A DNA stretch of 64,000 nucleotides from Marisa cornuarietis (GCA_004794655.1 SMMW01000540.1:684001-748000), one strand, 5' to 3'; positions 21,710-33,533 are shown, counted from the stretch's first letter. Numbers and translations: made by a program. Notes: a model not told the origin generated them from the sequence alone.

Positions 21710-22288
21710 CTGTTCTGTCGGCTTATTTGTTTTTGTTTTTATTGTTTTTTATGTCATTGGTCAGTAGTCATTTATGTCTGCTGCTGTAATTTGTCACACT
21801 TTTTTTTCGAGAGATAGAAGTTGCCTCCATCCCCAACCCCCACCCTAGCTCATCACACTAACACCGTGACTGCAACATGCTTTCATTTGACTGTATAGTG
21901 CGTGAACTTTTCGTACCGGCACAGACCCACCCCTTGACTGATTACCAACTGACTGGTCCCTCGGTTCAAAAAGACAAGATGTCTAGTCTTCCGGTGTCCG
22001 TACACGACAAAATGTGAAGATGCACCAACACGAAATGAGGCACATCTTCATCAGGTCAAAGGTCTGCCCTGCATCTGTCGTTAGTTGACGAGTTGTTCCT
22101 TATCTCTCCACGACCCTGAGGCCCCTACAGGGCCTGCTACTGATATGATAGGGCTGAACACAATTTCCTATCACTATTTATTGTTATTGTAACATGTGCT
22201 GTGTTATTATGTGTGACTACACAGATTAGAAACACACTCCCTCTGCTGATAACTCATACTCACGACTCACCCTCATAAACAGTGAGTG

Positions 22289-22587
22289 TGTAATGAGTGA
22301 GGGGTATGTCTTGTATTGTTTCGTGTGTGAATGGTGTCTTGTGTTTGACGTCATGTGTGCGTCATTTGTTCGTCGTCATTTTGGGAAAAGAATGACGTAA
22401 AAAGAAGAAGAAAGAAGACGGTTCCATGGCCAGATAGAAAAGAGAGAGCAGCGAGTTCTTCATCTTCCATAAATCAACTAGAAATCTCTTCACCTCCATC
22501 CTTACCTACGGGGGCTCGTCGAGCGTGGTGTATGTGTGTGATATGCGTCGTGCGTGTGCAAGGTAAGTGCATGTGCGTAGTATTACA
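22289..22587 (+). mobile_element. Solo LTR, family B, copy 1 (299 bp)
   Basis: The sequence runs from TGTAATGAG to GTATTACA, so it has the TG...CA ends and short terminal inversion (TGTAAT/ATTACA) of an LTR. A second copy lies inverted at 42874-43178. The 5-bp flanks are GAGTG and GTGTG, a target duplication with one change. Inside are TGACGTCA (22346-22353) and further GCGTCA/TGACGT half sites. A consensus splice donor CAAG|GTAAGT has its GT at 22563-22564, 24 nt before the end. A frame reading VICVVRVQGK runs into that donor and is conserved in copy 2. No internal retroelement genes are attached, so this is a recombined solo LTR. Confidence 0.75.
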
Positions 22588-22697
22588 GTGTGCAAAAAAA
22601 AGACACATTAGGTACACAGTGAGTACATACATGCCACGTCATCACTGATACAATTTGGCAGGCACAACCATTTTCATACACACTCAAACATAATGTC

Positions 22698-22716
22698 TAT
22701 ATATATATATATATAT
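22698..22716. repeat. (TA)n microsatellite
   Basis: About nine TA units. Confidence 0.85.
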
Positions 22717-22749
22717 CCATGGCCTTGCTTATTCTAGCACAGGCAGCAA

Positions 22750-25050
22750 CTTAAGTTTGATAAACTCTTTCTTTCTTTCATCGAAGTTCAAGTGGAGACG
22801 AGTCAGATGACAAACACGAGAGGTTGATGGTAACTGTTACAGATGACATGAAACACTGCCTTCACTTACAGATCGCTTTTTAAGAAAAGACACACACACA
22901 CACACACAAATACATACACGTACACTAGAATCTCACTCATTCAGTCAGATCAGCACTTTCAGCCGCAAGAAAGGATGAAATGGAGACGAGTGCCGACAAT
23001 ACTGAGATAAACACTCTGTGCGCATGTCTTGGAGCAGAAATGCGAGCCTCACAGTTGGTATGTGCTCTCTGCGCCTTGTCACAGTCTGAAATAAATGAGT
23101 CTGACACGGAAAAAAGTGCAAAGTACAACACAGGATGCACGAAACATGAGTCGCAGAGAGAGAGAGAGAATGTGGGTCTCGGTGAGCAGCGCTCATCACC
23201 AGCGCACGCGCACGAATGGCGACCTCAGCGCCTCGCTACAGCTGCACGCGACATCGTGAATCGCGCAGCGACAGCAGGCGGTGGCGGTTGAGGCAGTGGC
23301 AGAGGTTATATCCTCAATTCTTCTCATTGATGAGAATGGACTGTAGTATGGGAGCAGTGAGTGAGGGAACATTTGTGGATGCACATCTCTGCCTCCAGGC
23401 ATGTAACGCAAGAACCAAGACCAAAAATCCCATCATGCATTATTCCCAGAGGTATTATTGATGTTCGGAAGAGTACAGAAAACCTTGGTTGGTCACACAA
23501 AGTCAGAATGGGTAAAACACCATGCCACGTGACTCTCAGTCTGGGCACCAGATTGAGGGGCATGGGGCAAAGTCCATCCGATAGTCCGCAACCGAAACTG
23601 CCACGTCATAGGAAAGATGGCTTCCTGCAACCGATTGTTCGAGCTGTTACAGTACGGGAATCTTCAACTATTGTTCGCACTGGAAACTTACAGAAAAAGA
23701 TGCCATGCTGCTGTTCCTGTAGACTGAAACTAAAAGAATACGGAAGACGAGACTTCCAGATGCGCTAGAACGCCAGGTGTCGGAAACACTGTGCTCGCTC
23801 GTTTGCTAGGAGGCGGAAATTTATCTCCCCTGACGAACAAGGGACACAACACAATCTCTGCACCAGCCAAACGAGCGGAAAAGGAAATACGTCTTCAACA
23901 ATGCAACCAATCGCAACGAAAATGGTTTGAGAATATGTTATCGTTCAAGAAGGCTGTCCCCAGGAAGTATTTAACCGAAGCTGGGTATTTTTTTCAATCA
24001 CCCACCCCACGCACCCTCCCACCACCCAACAGTCAGAAGAACCGTCTTTCCGCGGCGTGTTCCAAGTGTTCAATTCTCTCACACTTTCCTGTTACTAAAA
24101 TCCCACAGCTTTTTATTTGTCTGAATGTGTTTTAGAGGGTTGAAATAAATCCTAATTAGGTCACAAGTTGATTGGGTTTACATGTGTATGATTTTATATT
24201 GGTATTTATTAGAACATTATTAGGATAGAGTTCAACACTCTAGAGTCTAGAACACAGCCAGACACATAAAAGATCTGCCATTTTGGGGAAGAGAAACACT
24301 TCGGTTCAGCGTGAAGAAGATGCTGACCTGGCGGTTAATGAAACCGTCACCCGATTTCTTTGAACCACAGCCCCTCACCGCAATATAACTCTCGCTCCAC
24401 CCGAAATTTTTTTCCTTGGCGGGAATATAATTTCCAGTCAGAAACACGAGCTGGTGTGATGACACGTGATACCAGTGAAAGCCTGTGTAGCCATCATCGA
24501 CAAATTATACTTGTTCATCGAGAACTCAACAACTTTTTAACAACCTGCGTGTCTATTTATGTACGACGGTTAGAATGGACTGGTTGTCGAGGCGAAAGTC
24601 ATTTACTAAAAATATTAACCAGAATGGATCTCATGCACATGTTTCACTCTAGTAAAGAACCAGATTTAGCATATGGCAGACGAGCTAATCTCTGATCTTA
24701 ATGAAAAAGCACTTGAAACCGAACTTTTAAGAAATCTGCCAGCTATTCAGTTGATGATCTGTAAAATAAGGAAGTGGCCCTGCGTGTCTAAATCGGATTT
24801 GTCTTTTCTCTTCCTCCAAATCCGACAGCTTATCATCAGAGTCAATCCATCATTGGGGGCCAGTGGATGAAAATAAAACTATTCGACAACGATGTTTATT
24901 TATTTATTGGTCACGTCTCGTACTTTCTCCAGCTGCACGATGGCTATCCACTCCAGGACCGGCCATTGCCATTCTTTTGCTGCGTGCACACCTTTCAGTG
25001 AGCTCTATACTGTTCTCTCTCTCCATCTTCTGGTGAAGAGCGGGTCTAGG
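22750..25050. other. Gene-less stretch
   Basis: Several open frames of 60-135 codons occur on both strands (for example 23361-23768 plus) but none shows a recognisable motif or a convincing splice pair. CA and GA tracts occur at 22890 and 23155. Confidence 0.4.
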
Positions 25051-25068
25051 CCAGTCGTTTTCGGTTAC

Positions 25069-25187
25069 CTTAGCCACTTTCTGTTCAGCAAATGTCGTCT
25101 TTACTACTTTAGTCATCGGACCTTCCAGAATATTCCTCCTCGGCCTGCATCTAAACTCCATTTTCGCGTCGGTCCTGACATCGCCGG
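25069..25187 (-). CDS. Weak candidate internal exon
   Basis: On the minus strand TTTCTATCAG (acceptor) precedes 25187 and GGCTAAG|GTAACC (donor) follows 25069. The 119-nt interval has a frame containing MEFRCRPRRNILEG and MTKVVKTTFAEQ, more protein-like than its neighbours. No domain is recognised and the plus strand is also open, so this is speculative. Confidence 0.2.
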
Positions 25188-25312
25188 CTGATAGAAACAC
25201 CTCCCCACCATCCCACTCACCTTCTGTCCTCCTCCTCTCTCATTCAATATTTTTAATGTCCTTATGTGTGAGCCTATATTTTCACGTACATCTTTCGTAA
25301 AACGATCTGATC

Positions 25313-25314
<2 letters not shown>

Positions 25315-25374
<60 letters not shown>

Positions 25375-25446
25375 CTTGTAATATTGAGTGTCAGGATGAT
25401 CTTCCAACAAAACTTCTTTCTCCCTCGTTCACTTACGTTCATTCTT

Positions 25447-25495
<49 letters not shown>

Positions 25496-25561
25496 TCCTA
25501 TCGGGAGAGTTCCAATAACCCTCGTATGGTCACTATGTGTGTGTGTGTGTGTGTGTGTGTG
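25315..25561. repeat. Three dinucleotide arrays: (TG)28, (CA)21, (TG)13
   Basis: TG tract at 25315-25370, CA tract at 25450-25492, TG tract at 25536-25561. The opposite orientations form an inverted-repeat potential of TG against CA. All frames here are Cys-Val or His-Thr artefacts. Confidence 0.9.
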
Positions 25562-25740
25562 CACATGCAGGAGCAACTGACTAAACTGTCTGATTTTCGG
25601 CCGTGCAAACTACCGTTTGTTAATGAGTTGTAATGAATTATAATTATATTTGGGTCTGAATTTTGATTTTGTAATGGTCTGTCTGACATGGTGTGTGTAA
25701 CTGTGTGATGGTATTATTGATTGGTGATGTTGTGGTGTGC

Positions 25741-25800
25741 GGTTCTACCCCTTTAATCCTTATAAAGCCGCTTACCCTCTAGGGCAAATAAAGTCGACTC
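25741..25800 (+). promoter_or_regulatory. TATA box followed by AATAAA, LTR-like arrangement
   Basis: CCTTATAAAGCC is followed 25 bases later by CAAATAAAG. That spacing is seen in retroelement LTRs, where promoter and poly(A) signal lie close together. No paired copy, TG...CA ends or target duplication was found, so this is only a candidate. Confidence 0.2.
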
Positions 25801-25983
25801 GTATGTTATCAGAGAATGGTGACGACTGATAACAGCCATTGACCTACAAAACAAGTTCACGGCTCAGACCGCTGCTAACACTGTGAGAATATAGCAACTA
25901 CTGCGCACCATTACGTCACTGCCGCCGGAAGCTCGGGGAGAAATCTGGTATATGTGCGGCTGGTCTCTGGTCCACCTAAACAC

Positions 25984-25985
<2 letters not shown>

Positions 25986-26038
<53 letters not shown>

Positions 26039-26040
26039 AC
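25986..26040. repeat. (CA)n microsatellite
   Basis: About 26 CA units with one interruption. Confidence 0.9.
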
Positions 26041-26538
26041 AGAGGGAGGGAGAGGAAGTGGTGAATAACTCGTGAGAAATCGACCTTACACTTGGTGAAT
26101 GAAAGTGAAGGCACTTAGCCACGAGGTATGATAGGCCCAGACCTGGCGCCGTAGGCACATTCAAACAATCTGGTCTGAAGAGCAACTTCAGCACTTCAAG
26201 CATGGCCATTGAGAGAGGTAGGTGTCCTACAGGCGGTATCATATAGCGAGTAATGGCCCTCCTGTTGTTGCCAGGGGAAACAAACTCACGGAGGCTCAGG
26301 GAATTCACGACAGTCCTTGGCCTGCGAACTGCTCCACACCGACTGTCAGCAGTAGAAATCGCTACTAAAGAAATGGCAGAAAATCTTACAAGCGGAAGGA
26401 GTAGCTGGCACGCAATATTAAGAAAATAAGTAAAACAAAGAATCGATCAATCTCATCGATCGCAGGTGACTATAATGGCTCTTTTATGGTTGTATTCGGA
26501 TTGGAGTCAAGGGGGATAACGCCATAGTAGTGTTGTAT

Positions 26539-27099
26539 TGTCACGACCACCGCGCAGTGTATCAGTCACTCAATCCTTTCAACACATACACGGAGCCTTA
26601 CAAATACGTGTTCTTTCACACAAGTTAAAAGAAAAGAATGATTTGCCTAACGAATCTATCTGCTTTACTAAGTATGAATAAAAAAGAAAAACAAGAAAAA
26701 TACACAAATGAAAAGTCAGTTTAAAAAAACGATTTCTACATCCAGATTACTTTAAAATAATAAAATCCCTAACCTTTGAATCCTGCCTTTCTGAATATCT
26801 ACAAGAATACCTACTCACCTAATCGATCTATAAACTCCTAAACGCCCTACTCAACAAATTCTTCTTTTAATTCCTACTGTACTTGTCTTTCCGTCCTAAA
26901 CCTCTCTCTTCTCCTACCTGACTAACTAACTGCTTGCTCGCGCTCTCCCTCACGTCATTTCCTTCACTTTTTACATCATTCATACACGTCTTCCGAACAA
27001 CTGACGTCATTCACGCTCTTTCGTTCTTCCACATTAATCCTTATAAAATGTAAGCTTAATCACGATACAATCAATAACTAATAACAATGATACCTGACA
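26539..27099 (+). mobile_element. Solo LTR, family A, copy 1 (561 bp)
   Basis: The sequence begins TGTCACGACCACCGCG and ends ATGATACCTGACA, giving TG...CA termini with a TGTCA/TGACA terminal inversion. It matches 56047-56606 along its whole length at roughly 80-85 percent by eye. The 5-bp flanks are TGTAT and TGTCT, a decayed target duplication. A TGACGTCA CRE lies at 27002-27009 and a TATAAAA box at 27042-27048. I place U3 on the plus strand from the order CRE then TATA. There is no adjacent internal region, so it is a solo LTR. Confidence 0.8.
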
Positions 27100-27104
27100 T
27101 GTCT

Positions 27105-30100
27105 GTCACGTGACTAATGTGACGTATGTCCTGGTTGTGGTTACAAAATCACCAGGGAGCGCTGCCATCTATTTGTGCACAGAAGAAACATCTTTTTTTG
27201 CATTTTTAACAGACTGGTAGAGTTTCGTTTAGGAACAAAATGTTTTGGACAGCAGGTAGTAAGAAAGAGTAACTAGCGCACAGAGTATTCAGCAGAGCCT
27301 GGCTCTTGTCTGTGAGCCTGTGAGCCTGTCTCGCTCTCTCTCTTTTTCACTTACAGTCTGCCCATCATCTACATGTAAGTGTGTTTGTTTCTGGATCAAT
27401 CTGTGGCCTTTGTGGGCGAAATGTTTTACACAGATAAAGGCAAACATCAAACTAACTTAGGATGCAGCAAAGTCAAGGAGGTAGACACTTGTAGGGAGCC
27501 TTACTCACAGTAACAGAATCAACAACTTATCTATGCAGACTCTCTTCTCAGCCTTCCTCCCCCCCCCCAAAAAAAAAACAAAAAAAAAAAAACAAGAAAA
27601 GCCAGGCCACGAAATAAGGGAGACGAAATTCATACTGTAGCTCCATGTCCTTGCATGCGTTTAGCGCTCACAGTGTTGAACGTGGAAAAACAATTACAAA
27701 GAACCCGATTAGCTCCCCTTAATTTTTTTTAAGCCGCTTTAGCTCACAAGGACTCGGACTTGACACTGGCCACACCTACTGACTGAGTCCCGGTTATCTT
27801 TCTCATCATGTGGCATCATTCTTCAAGTGCCATGTGCTCAATATTTTAGCTTTTGACGACTATTTTCCTGTCTTCTCTGCATTTATCAAAAGCTGCTTCC
27901 GAGTTGTTTTATTACTTATAATTCTTCCTTTGAAAAAAGTGTGATTTCGATCCGTGAAATAATTCCCATGACACGTTTCTGCAGCGCAAGGACTTACGCA
28001 CCTTGACCTCCACAAAGCCTTCATCTGACAGCCTTCATCCCTCCATGGATGATAATGATGGAAGAGTATTTTAAAATAAGAAAATAGTTTGGAGAAAAGC
28101 TATCCACACTGATTTCAAGACTAATTATTGGCTTTAAGCCTGTCTCTTAACATCTGCCATTTCTTAAGTCCCAATGAACGACAGTCTTTGGTTCTCGAGA
28201 TTGAAACCTTCAAACATCGAACCTAGATGGAAGTAAAAGAGAATGAGGAACAACTACAAGCACCATTCTACCTCTCCTCCACCATCCCCCACCCTCATTT
28301 TCCTCCAGTCATACGCACAAACTAAAACACATGTCTTGCCGGAGGTGTAATACAAACAACACACACACAGTCAGACAGACCACATGTCTCGCCGGATGTG
28401 TAATAGCATAAGACCCCCTTATCCCCCCTTCCACCACGCATTCCGTACCCCCTACCCACTCCTCCAACCCTACAAATTATCAATGAATTCATTGTCCAGT
28501 GTTGCAAAGATCATACCAGAATGATCCGGGTTGGGTGCATGATCATCCGTAAATTCTTTCCGTAAATAATTGTGCCCAAACATTTCGGAGTGTGGGAGCA
28601 TTACGGACACTTCTGTGTACGGACAAAAAGATACGAGCGCCGTTGAGGGCAAACCCTAGTCAGACATGGCGGCAGTCGGACTTGACGAACATCATCATGG
28701 ACAGGAACCAGGATCTATGGTGACATCATCTACCTGAAAAGCACCATTCTGCAAAGAATGAGGTCAGAATCATTACGTCATGTTTGTACACGAATACAAA
28801 TATTAGATGAGGCACAAGCCTGATGAACATACGGGTCCAGCTTTCCCTCTGGATGAGGCCTGACGTCTGTGTTGTCGACCTTTTCCTGTGCATGGTTATG
28901 TCTCGTACTTCGAAAACGGAGATGTATATTCCCCCAGATTCAGGCAACAAAATTATCTTGCACTGAGCTTTGCCCAATCATCAGCAAAGAAATGTTGCAC
29001 CCTACTAGTCCTTTAACACGGACAAATCAAGGACGTTAAAATGTAGGTCGACCGGACGGCACGTGTCAGGACCTTAGTCATAAGTGCAGCCACACCAACA
29101 CAACTATCTACTTTGAAAAATGAAAAAAAAATTACAAGTATGCTGTGGGCATGTTGACTGCCAATCTTTTACAACAGAGTTTGGCGCGAACTGTGGAGGA
29201 CCAACCGCAGCGCTGATGTCAGCTGCTCACTCTTTGGATTCCTGGGTGACCCGCTGACGAGCGTGATCGTCGCAGCGGTCAGGGGTCAGGTTGCATTGTT
29301 TTGCAGCTACTGCACGCGGATCTTGTGGCGTCCTCTAGGAGGCGCGATGCTCGGCACGTGCCACCACTTGTGTCTCCTTGGTCAACGTCTTCCGAAACTT
29401 TGAAAAATCCTACCGCTCTTGCTCTTCACCGCAAAAGAGGGGCGAATGGTGCAGTACAGTCGAGGGTCGGTACCGGCGGATCAAGCGAGGGATTATCTTG
29501 GATTTACCTAATGAGTCATTGCCAGAGAAGGAAGAAGATATCCGATGTCCAGTAAGGCGCAGATCGTGTCACCAGAGCTTTGATTATCTATGTGGCCAAA
29601 GACATCTCTGATACAATCGGTAACGTGTTGAATAACGGACCTGCAAAAAAAAAGTTACCCACCCAGCTCCTCAAAAAGACAAATTTCTTCCAAGAACATG
29701 GGAGCAGGATACGGATAGAGTGGAACATCAGACCAATACACGAAACACGAAAGCACACGTGGCGCTGAAAGATGATAGGATACAGAACCAGGAGTAGCGG
29801 AAGGTAATGAGAACCGAACGCTGGATTGGAAGACTAGCGGAAGAAGTGGGGTGGGGGGGGGAGAATTAGAACTGCGAGCTGGATTTCACATTACAGGGAG
29901 GAAGAGTGAGAAGGAAAGAAAACTGATCATGAAATAGGAGGAAACTGGAGACAATTTTTGTCGTGAAACTGCTTGTCCCGAAACGAGATGTGATCCCAAG
30001 ACCCTACAATTTTAACTGTTTCAGTGATCAGAATAAATATGTGTATCTTTTACGTTTGTCTTTTATTACTTGTTTGCATAGTTGTTTCTACTTCCTTCCT
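27105..30100. other. Gene-less stretch
   Basis: I find no supported exon. A C10/A10 junction occurs at 27553-27592. A near-duplicate pair CACATGTCT(T/C)GCCGGA(G/T)GTGTAATA lies at 28327 and 28381. Open frames at 29300-29770 are on CpG-containing DNA but show no recognisable motif. Confidence 0.45.
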
Positions 30101-30117
30101 TCGTATTCTGTTCATGT

Positions 30118-30345
30118 CTCTGGTGTCGCAACGGTTAGCGCCTGTCACCAATACATTAAAGGTTGGCTGTCCTGGGTTCAGTTCTCGTCTCGGCCATGCT
30201 ATTTTTTCTCTGCATGTGGCATCTGTTTACAGGGCTGGCTGCCTTGCTGTGATATAGTCTTAGGTGCTGGCTCGGCGTAAACCACCAATTCCTTCGTGAG
30301 CATGATTATGCGCTATATAAATCATAGGTTGTTTATTATTATTAC
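30118..30345 (+). mobile_element. tRNA-derived SINE, most complete copy
   Basis: The A box is GTCGCAACGGTTAGCGC-like and the B box GGGTTCAGTTCTC. The core reads CTGCATGTGGCATCTG, TTTACAGGGCTGGCTG and GTGATATAGTCTTAGGTG. The 3' part contains TGCGCTATATAAATCATAGG and ends in an ATT repeat (TTATTATTATT). SINEs of this build borrow LINE machinery for transposition. Copies at 6.3, 10.2 and 40.0 kb share the head and core, but only this one keeps the longer 3' tail. Confidence 0.8.
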
Positions 30346-30639
30346 CGAATCCGTCAACAGATCAGATGTCACATCAAGACAGAAATACTGTGTGTCCCAA
30401 GATGAGATCTGAGCCCAGTGGTTCTACATGGGGCGAGGTAGGGGTTAATAAAAGGGAAGGTGATTACATCCCCGTCCTCTTCTTTACCTTTCTTCTCTTA
30501 TACATCCCTCCCTTTCTCTCTTTCTCGCACGGCCAATAAAACTCGCAGACAGAGACCTGCTTATGTTAGCAAAAAGCCGCGCATAGAGCAATGTGATCAT
30601 GTGATGCTAGGGGAGGAAGGCTATTGAGAGCACTATTCA

Positions 30640-31300
30640 CCGCAAAGAAGACAAATATCGAGGCGAACACAGCGATGCACCAATCAACGACAACAGAGAG
30701 GAGGGACTAGAGTCACTAGACTGTGGCCGTCCTGACTGGATGCTCCAAGCTTCCACGCCTGCGACCTTCGTGGCTAAATTTAGCTTAAAGGATGTCATGG
30801 CGCATATGCAGGTCGCCATCGTCTTTCCGCCGGAAGTGAAATGTCCTCACAAAGACGGGCCATTGATGCGATAAGAACAGGGGGGCCAAACTCGCGATCG
30901 AAACACAAGTCTTGTTGTTTCGCTTCGCTCGTTAACCCCTTGACACAGTCACCAGAAGTCTTTAGTCGGTAAAACCCAGCCCAACCAGAGGTCCCATCCC
31001 AGCCAGCGACCGGAAATAGCCGCTCTCCACGCATGCGCAAAACGGTGTACTGCAACCATTGTGTGGGGGAGTGTGTGCGTGGTGTGTAAGTATGTGTGTG
31101 TGGTAGAGGGGTTAGCTGCTGTCGTGACTAGTGTTCAGTGTGTCTCAGAAAGTGCTGGTGCACCCTCAAGTGTCGAGGAAACTAGTCAGCTCTGTCTTCC
31201 GTCTCAAGGCGACTAAAGACGGGCCTTAATCGGACGAGTCGGGGCTAAACAGCTGCATCTACAATAGACACGAGGTGATTCAGCCCGCGATGGCGGTGTT
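30640..31300. promoter_or_regulatory. Moderately CpG-rich segment with NRF-1-like site
   Basis: ACGCATGCGCAA near 31029 matches the NRF-1 core, and a 12-bp palindrome GCTAAATTTAGC lies near 30775. A candidate first exon follows at 31290. Function is inferred. Confidence 0.25.
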
Positions 31301-31392
31301 ATCCTGGTATGAGTCCTCTTCGTCGTCTGTTTCATTTCCGCCAAATCGTCGCTCAGCTGATGTGAGAGGGCATCGGATCATCAAACGTACGT
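31290..31392 (+). CDS. Weak candidate first exon (MAVLSWYE...)
   Basis: CGCGATGGCGG opens a frame MAVLSWYESSSSSVSFPP running to GTACGTGAGT, which contains two possible donors before an in-frame TGA. The opposite strand is also open here, with an acidic C-terminal-like sequence ending NTAIAG and a possible acceptor CTCACATCAG. I cannot decide between them. Confidence 0.2.
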
Positions 31393-31769
31393 GAGTGCGC
31401 GCGTGCGTGACTGCGAACGCCTGCACATACGAACGTGTGGGCGCACAAATGTGTGTGTGTGTGGGGGGGGGGGTAGATGTCCTAAACAGCAAAAAAGCTT
31501 CGATTTTAGGGGACAGAAACCGTAGTAACATGGCATTACATGGTGTTACATAGCATTACATGGCGCTACATGACACCTGTACAACATGGCGGCCTCAGAG
31601 GGCACTCGACTGTTTGCAGAAGGAAGAATGTCTCGTGTTTCTCTAGGCTAAAGACCTTGGTCCTCCGTAAGCTTATCTCTCAACGCAACATAATCCTTAG
31701 ATTAATTTACAGCACATTTCCCTCGCCATGTCCACGTGCAAAACTAGTTCTCTCCCCTTACCTGTAGCC

Positions 31770-32012
31770 CTCAGGGGCGGCAGCTATGAATCGAGAGCAA
31801 GTCTTTGCCCTGGGGCAACATGGAGAACTCAAGCACAAACGCTTTGTTCCCAAAGTTATAAAGTGGTGTCCAATACCGTGAATCTTGTTTTAGGAAATGT
31901 AGTTATAAATTGGTAGGAAAGTAACATGACGTAGTGCCCTCGGGGTCTATACTTTCGTTCTGAATTTTACCCTGGGGAGAGGACTTACTCTCGCTTTATA
32001 ACTACGGCCCCA
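31770..32012. mobile_element. Fold-back / long-TIR MITE candidate
   Basis: The left arm (31770-31815) contains GCTATGAATCGAGAGCAAGTC and the right arm (31970-32012), reverse complemented, contains GTTATAAAGCGAGAGTAAGTC. The arms align over about 45 bases with roughly 75 percent identity, and each ends in a CAGGGGC/CTGGGGC-like block. The interior is non-coding. No clear target duplication was seen. Confidence 0.5.
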
Positions 32013-32019
32013 GGCGCTG

Positions 32020-33190
32020 GACAAGTAGAAAGATCACGTGACTCTTCAGGGTTATCCACTGATCTTAGAGAACTAAGAAGTAACTTAACTGACAACCATT
32101 GTTTATTTTTTCTATTTTATTGTTTTTGTTTTATATAGCTGCAGTGATAATAATAAATAGCGCATCATACTTATTATTCGACATTTTTTCACTGTACTTA
32201 TAATTGTTACCTGCGTGGTGCTGGGATGTAAGAACATTTCCCGACTTGGTCCTGTAACTGTACCCGCTGTCTCCTCTACAGGGACACTCACATAAAGGTC
32301 CTGTCATCTCCTGTCCTTACACCATCGTACACCGGAGGGTGACTCACTTTCTGGTTTTCGCATTCTTGGGGCAGACTCAGACAAGAGGAACGCGCTTTGC
32401 CCAGTCATCTTTGACCCTCCATGTCATGCTGCGCGGGGTTTCATGGAAAGATGGCCGCTGATTCCATTTGAACCGAGGCTCACATTCGAGAGAACTTGTT
32501 TCCTAACTTTCAAATTATTTTCTTTTCCGCGCGATTGCTGATTATTGTCGCGTCCCTACTGACACAGAGAATGGCCAGTGTCAATGAACGTTGGTGAAGA
32601 AGACTGAAGAGGAAATTGTGAAGGGATGTCGGAAAACGGAAGTTGAACAGAGTTCTTGGGGATGGGCGTGGACTTCATATACTACACATATACACATAAT
32701 ATACATGTATAATACAAACAGGAAACGGAACATTACAACCGATTTATCATGAATGAACTTATTATGTATGGGACGGAGGCTTGTCCGTTTTTTTCCCCGC
32801 TTTCGTATACGTGTGTGTGTGTGTGTGTGCGTGCAAGCATGAAAGAGTGAAAAAGAACAATGCTGTACAGCCAGATATAGACGTGAAAGACAAAGAAAAC
32901 GCGAAATAGAGTGAGGAAAAGATGTGACCGGGACCTGCTGTAATCAATGAAGCGTGACCCTTGAACTATTTCACAGCACGCGGCACAGTAAGTGTGTCAT
33001 CCTCAATTCGGGACAGCTACAGCAGCAACAAGCTTTTCTCTGGTGAATAGTTTTACCTCGAAAAAACATCGGATCTGAGATTTGCTTCTGAGACAAGCAG
33101 TTCTAATTTAGGGAACAGCGGATGACCTGTCCTTAGAAACAAAATGCAGAACTGGTTGGTGCGAGTGTTGCGCCGGCGACATGAAGACGT
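32020..33190. other. Gene-less stretch
   Basis: AT-rich text with a short GT tract near 32812-32829. I see no gene or recognisable element. Confidence 0.5.
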
Positions 33191-33319
33191 AAATGATTAG
33201 CTGCAGTTACAAAAGAACTCAGGTATTTGTAAACACACATGCACATGCAAACAAACATATACACAGAAGCATAATACGCGCATGGGTTCATACACATATA
33301 TCCAGGGATACATACACAC

Positions 33320-33351
33320 GCGCGCACTCATGTATTATGATGAGTGCGCGC
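33320..33351. repeat. Perfect 12-bp-arm hairpin
   Basis: GCGCGCACTCAT (33320-33331) is the exact complement of ATGAGTGCGCGC (33340-33351), separated by an 8-base loop. It sits inside alternating purine-pyrimidine DNA, where cruciform or Z-DNA formation is favoured. Confidence 0.7.
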
Positions 33352-33533
33352 ACGCACACACACACACACACACAGACTCGTGAAGTAACACTGAGCTGAG
33401 CTTTCTCTCGTACATACATCGCACATGACTAAAAATGACCCCTGTCCTTAATAAATAAATGACATGAAATGAAATCACACTCTCACACGTACACACAGAC
33501 TCTCTCTCGTATATATACCCTCCCCTCAAACAT

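Larger units (their letters stand above)
20600..22280. other. Gene-less stretch with a strongly G-rich segment
   Basis: I see no supported exon. A poly-T run near 20780, the G-rich segment at 21325-21500 and a GT array at 21683-21709 are the only clear features. Confidence 0.5.

Noticed and set aside
24904..25200. 98-codon minus-strand frame as a complete gene
   Set aside because: Both strands are open and no domain is visible. Only the splice-bounded 25069-25187 part was kept, at low confidence.
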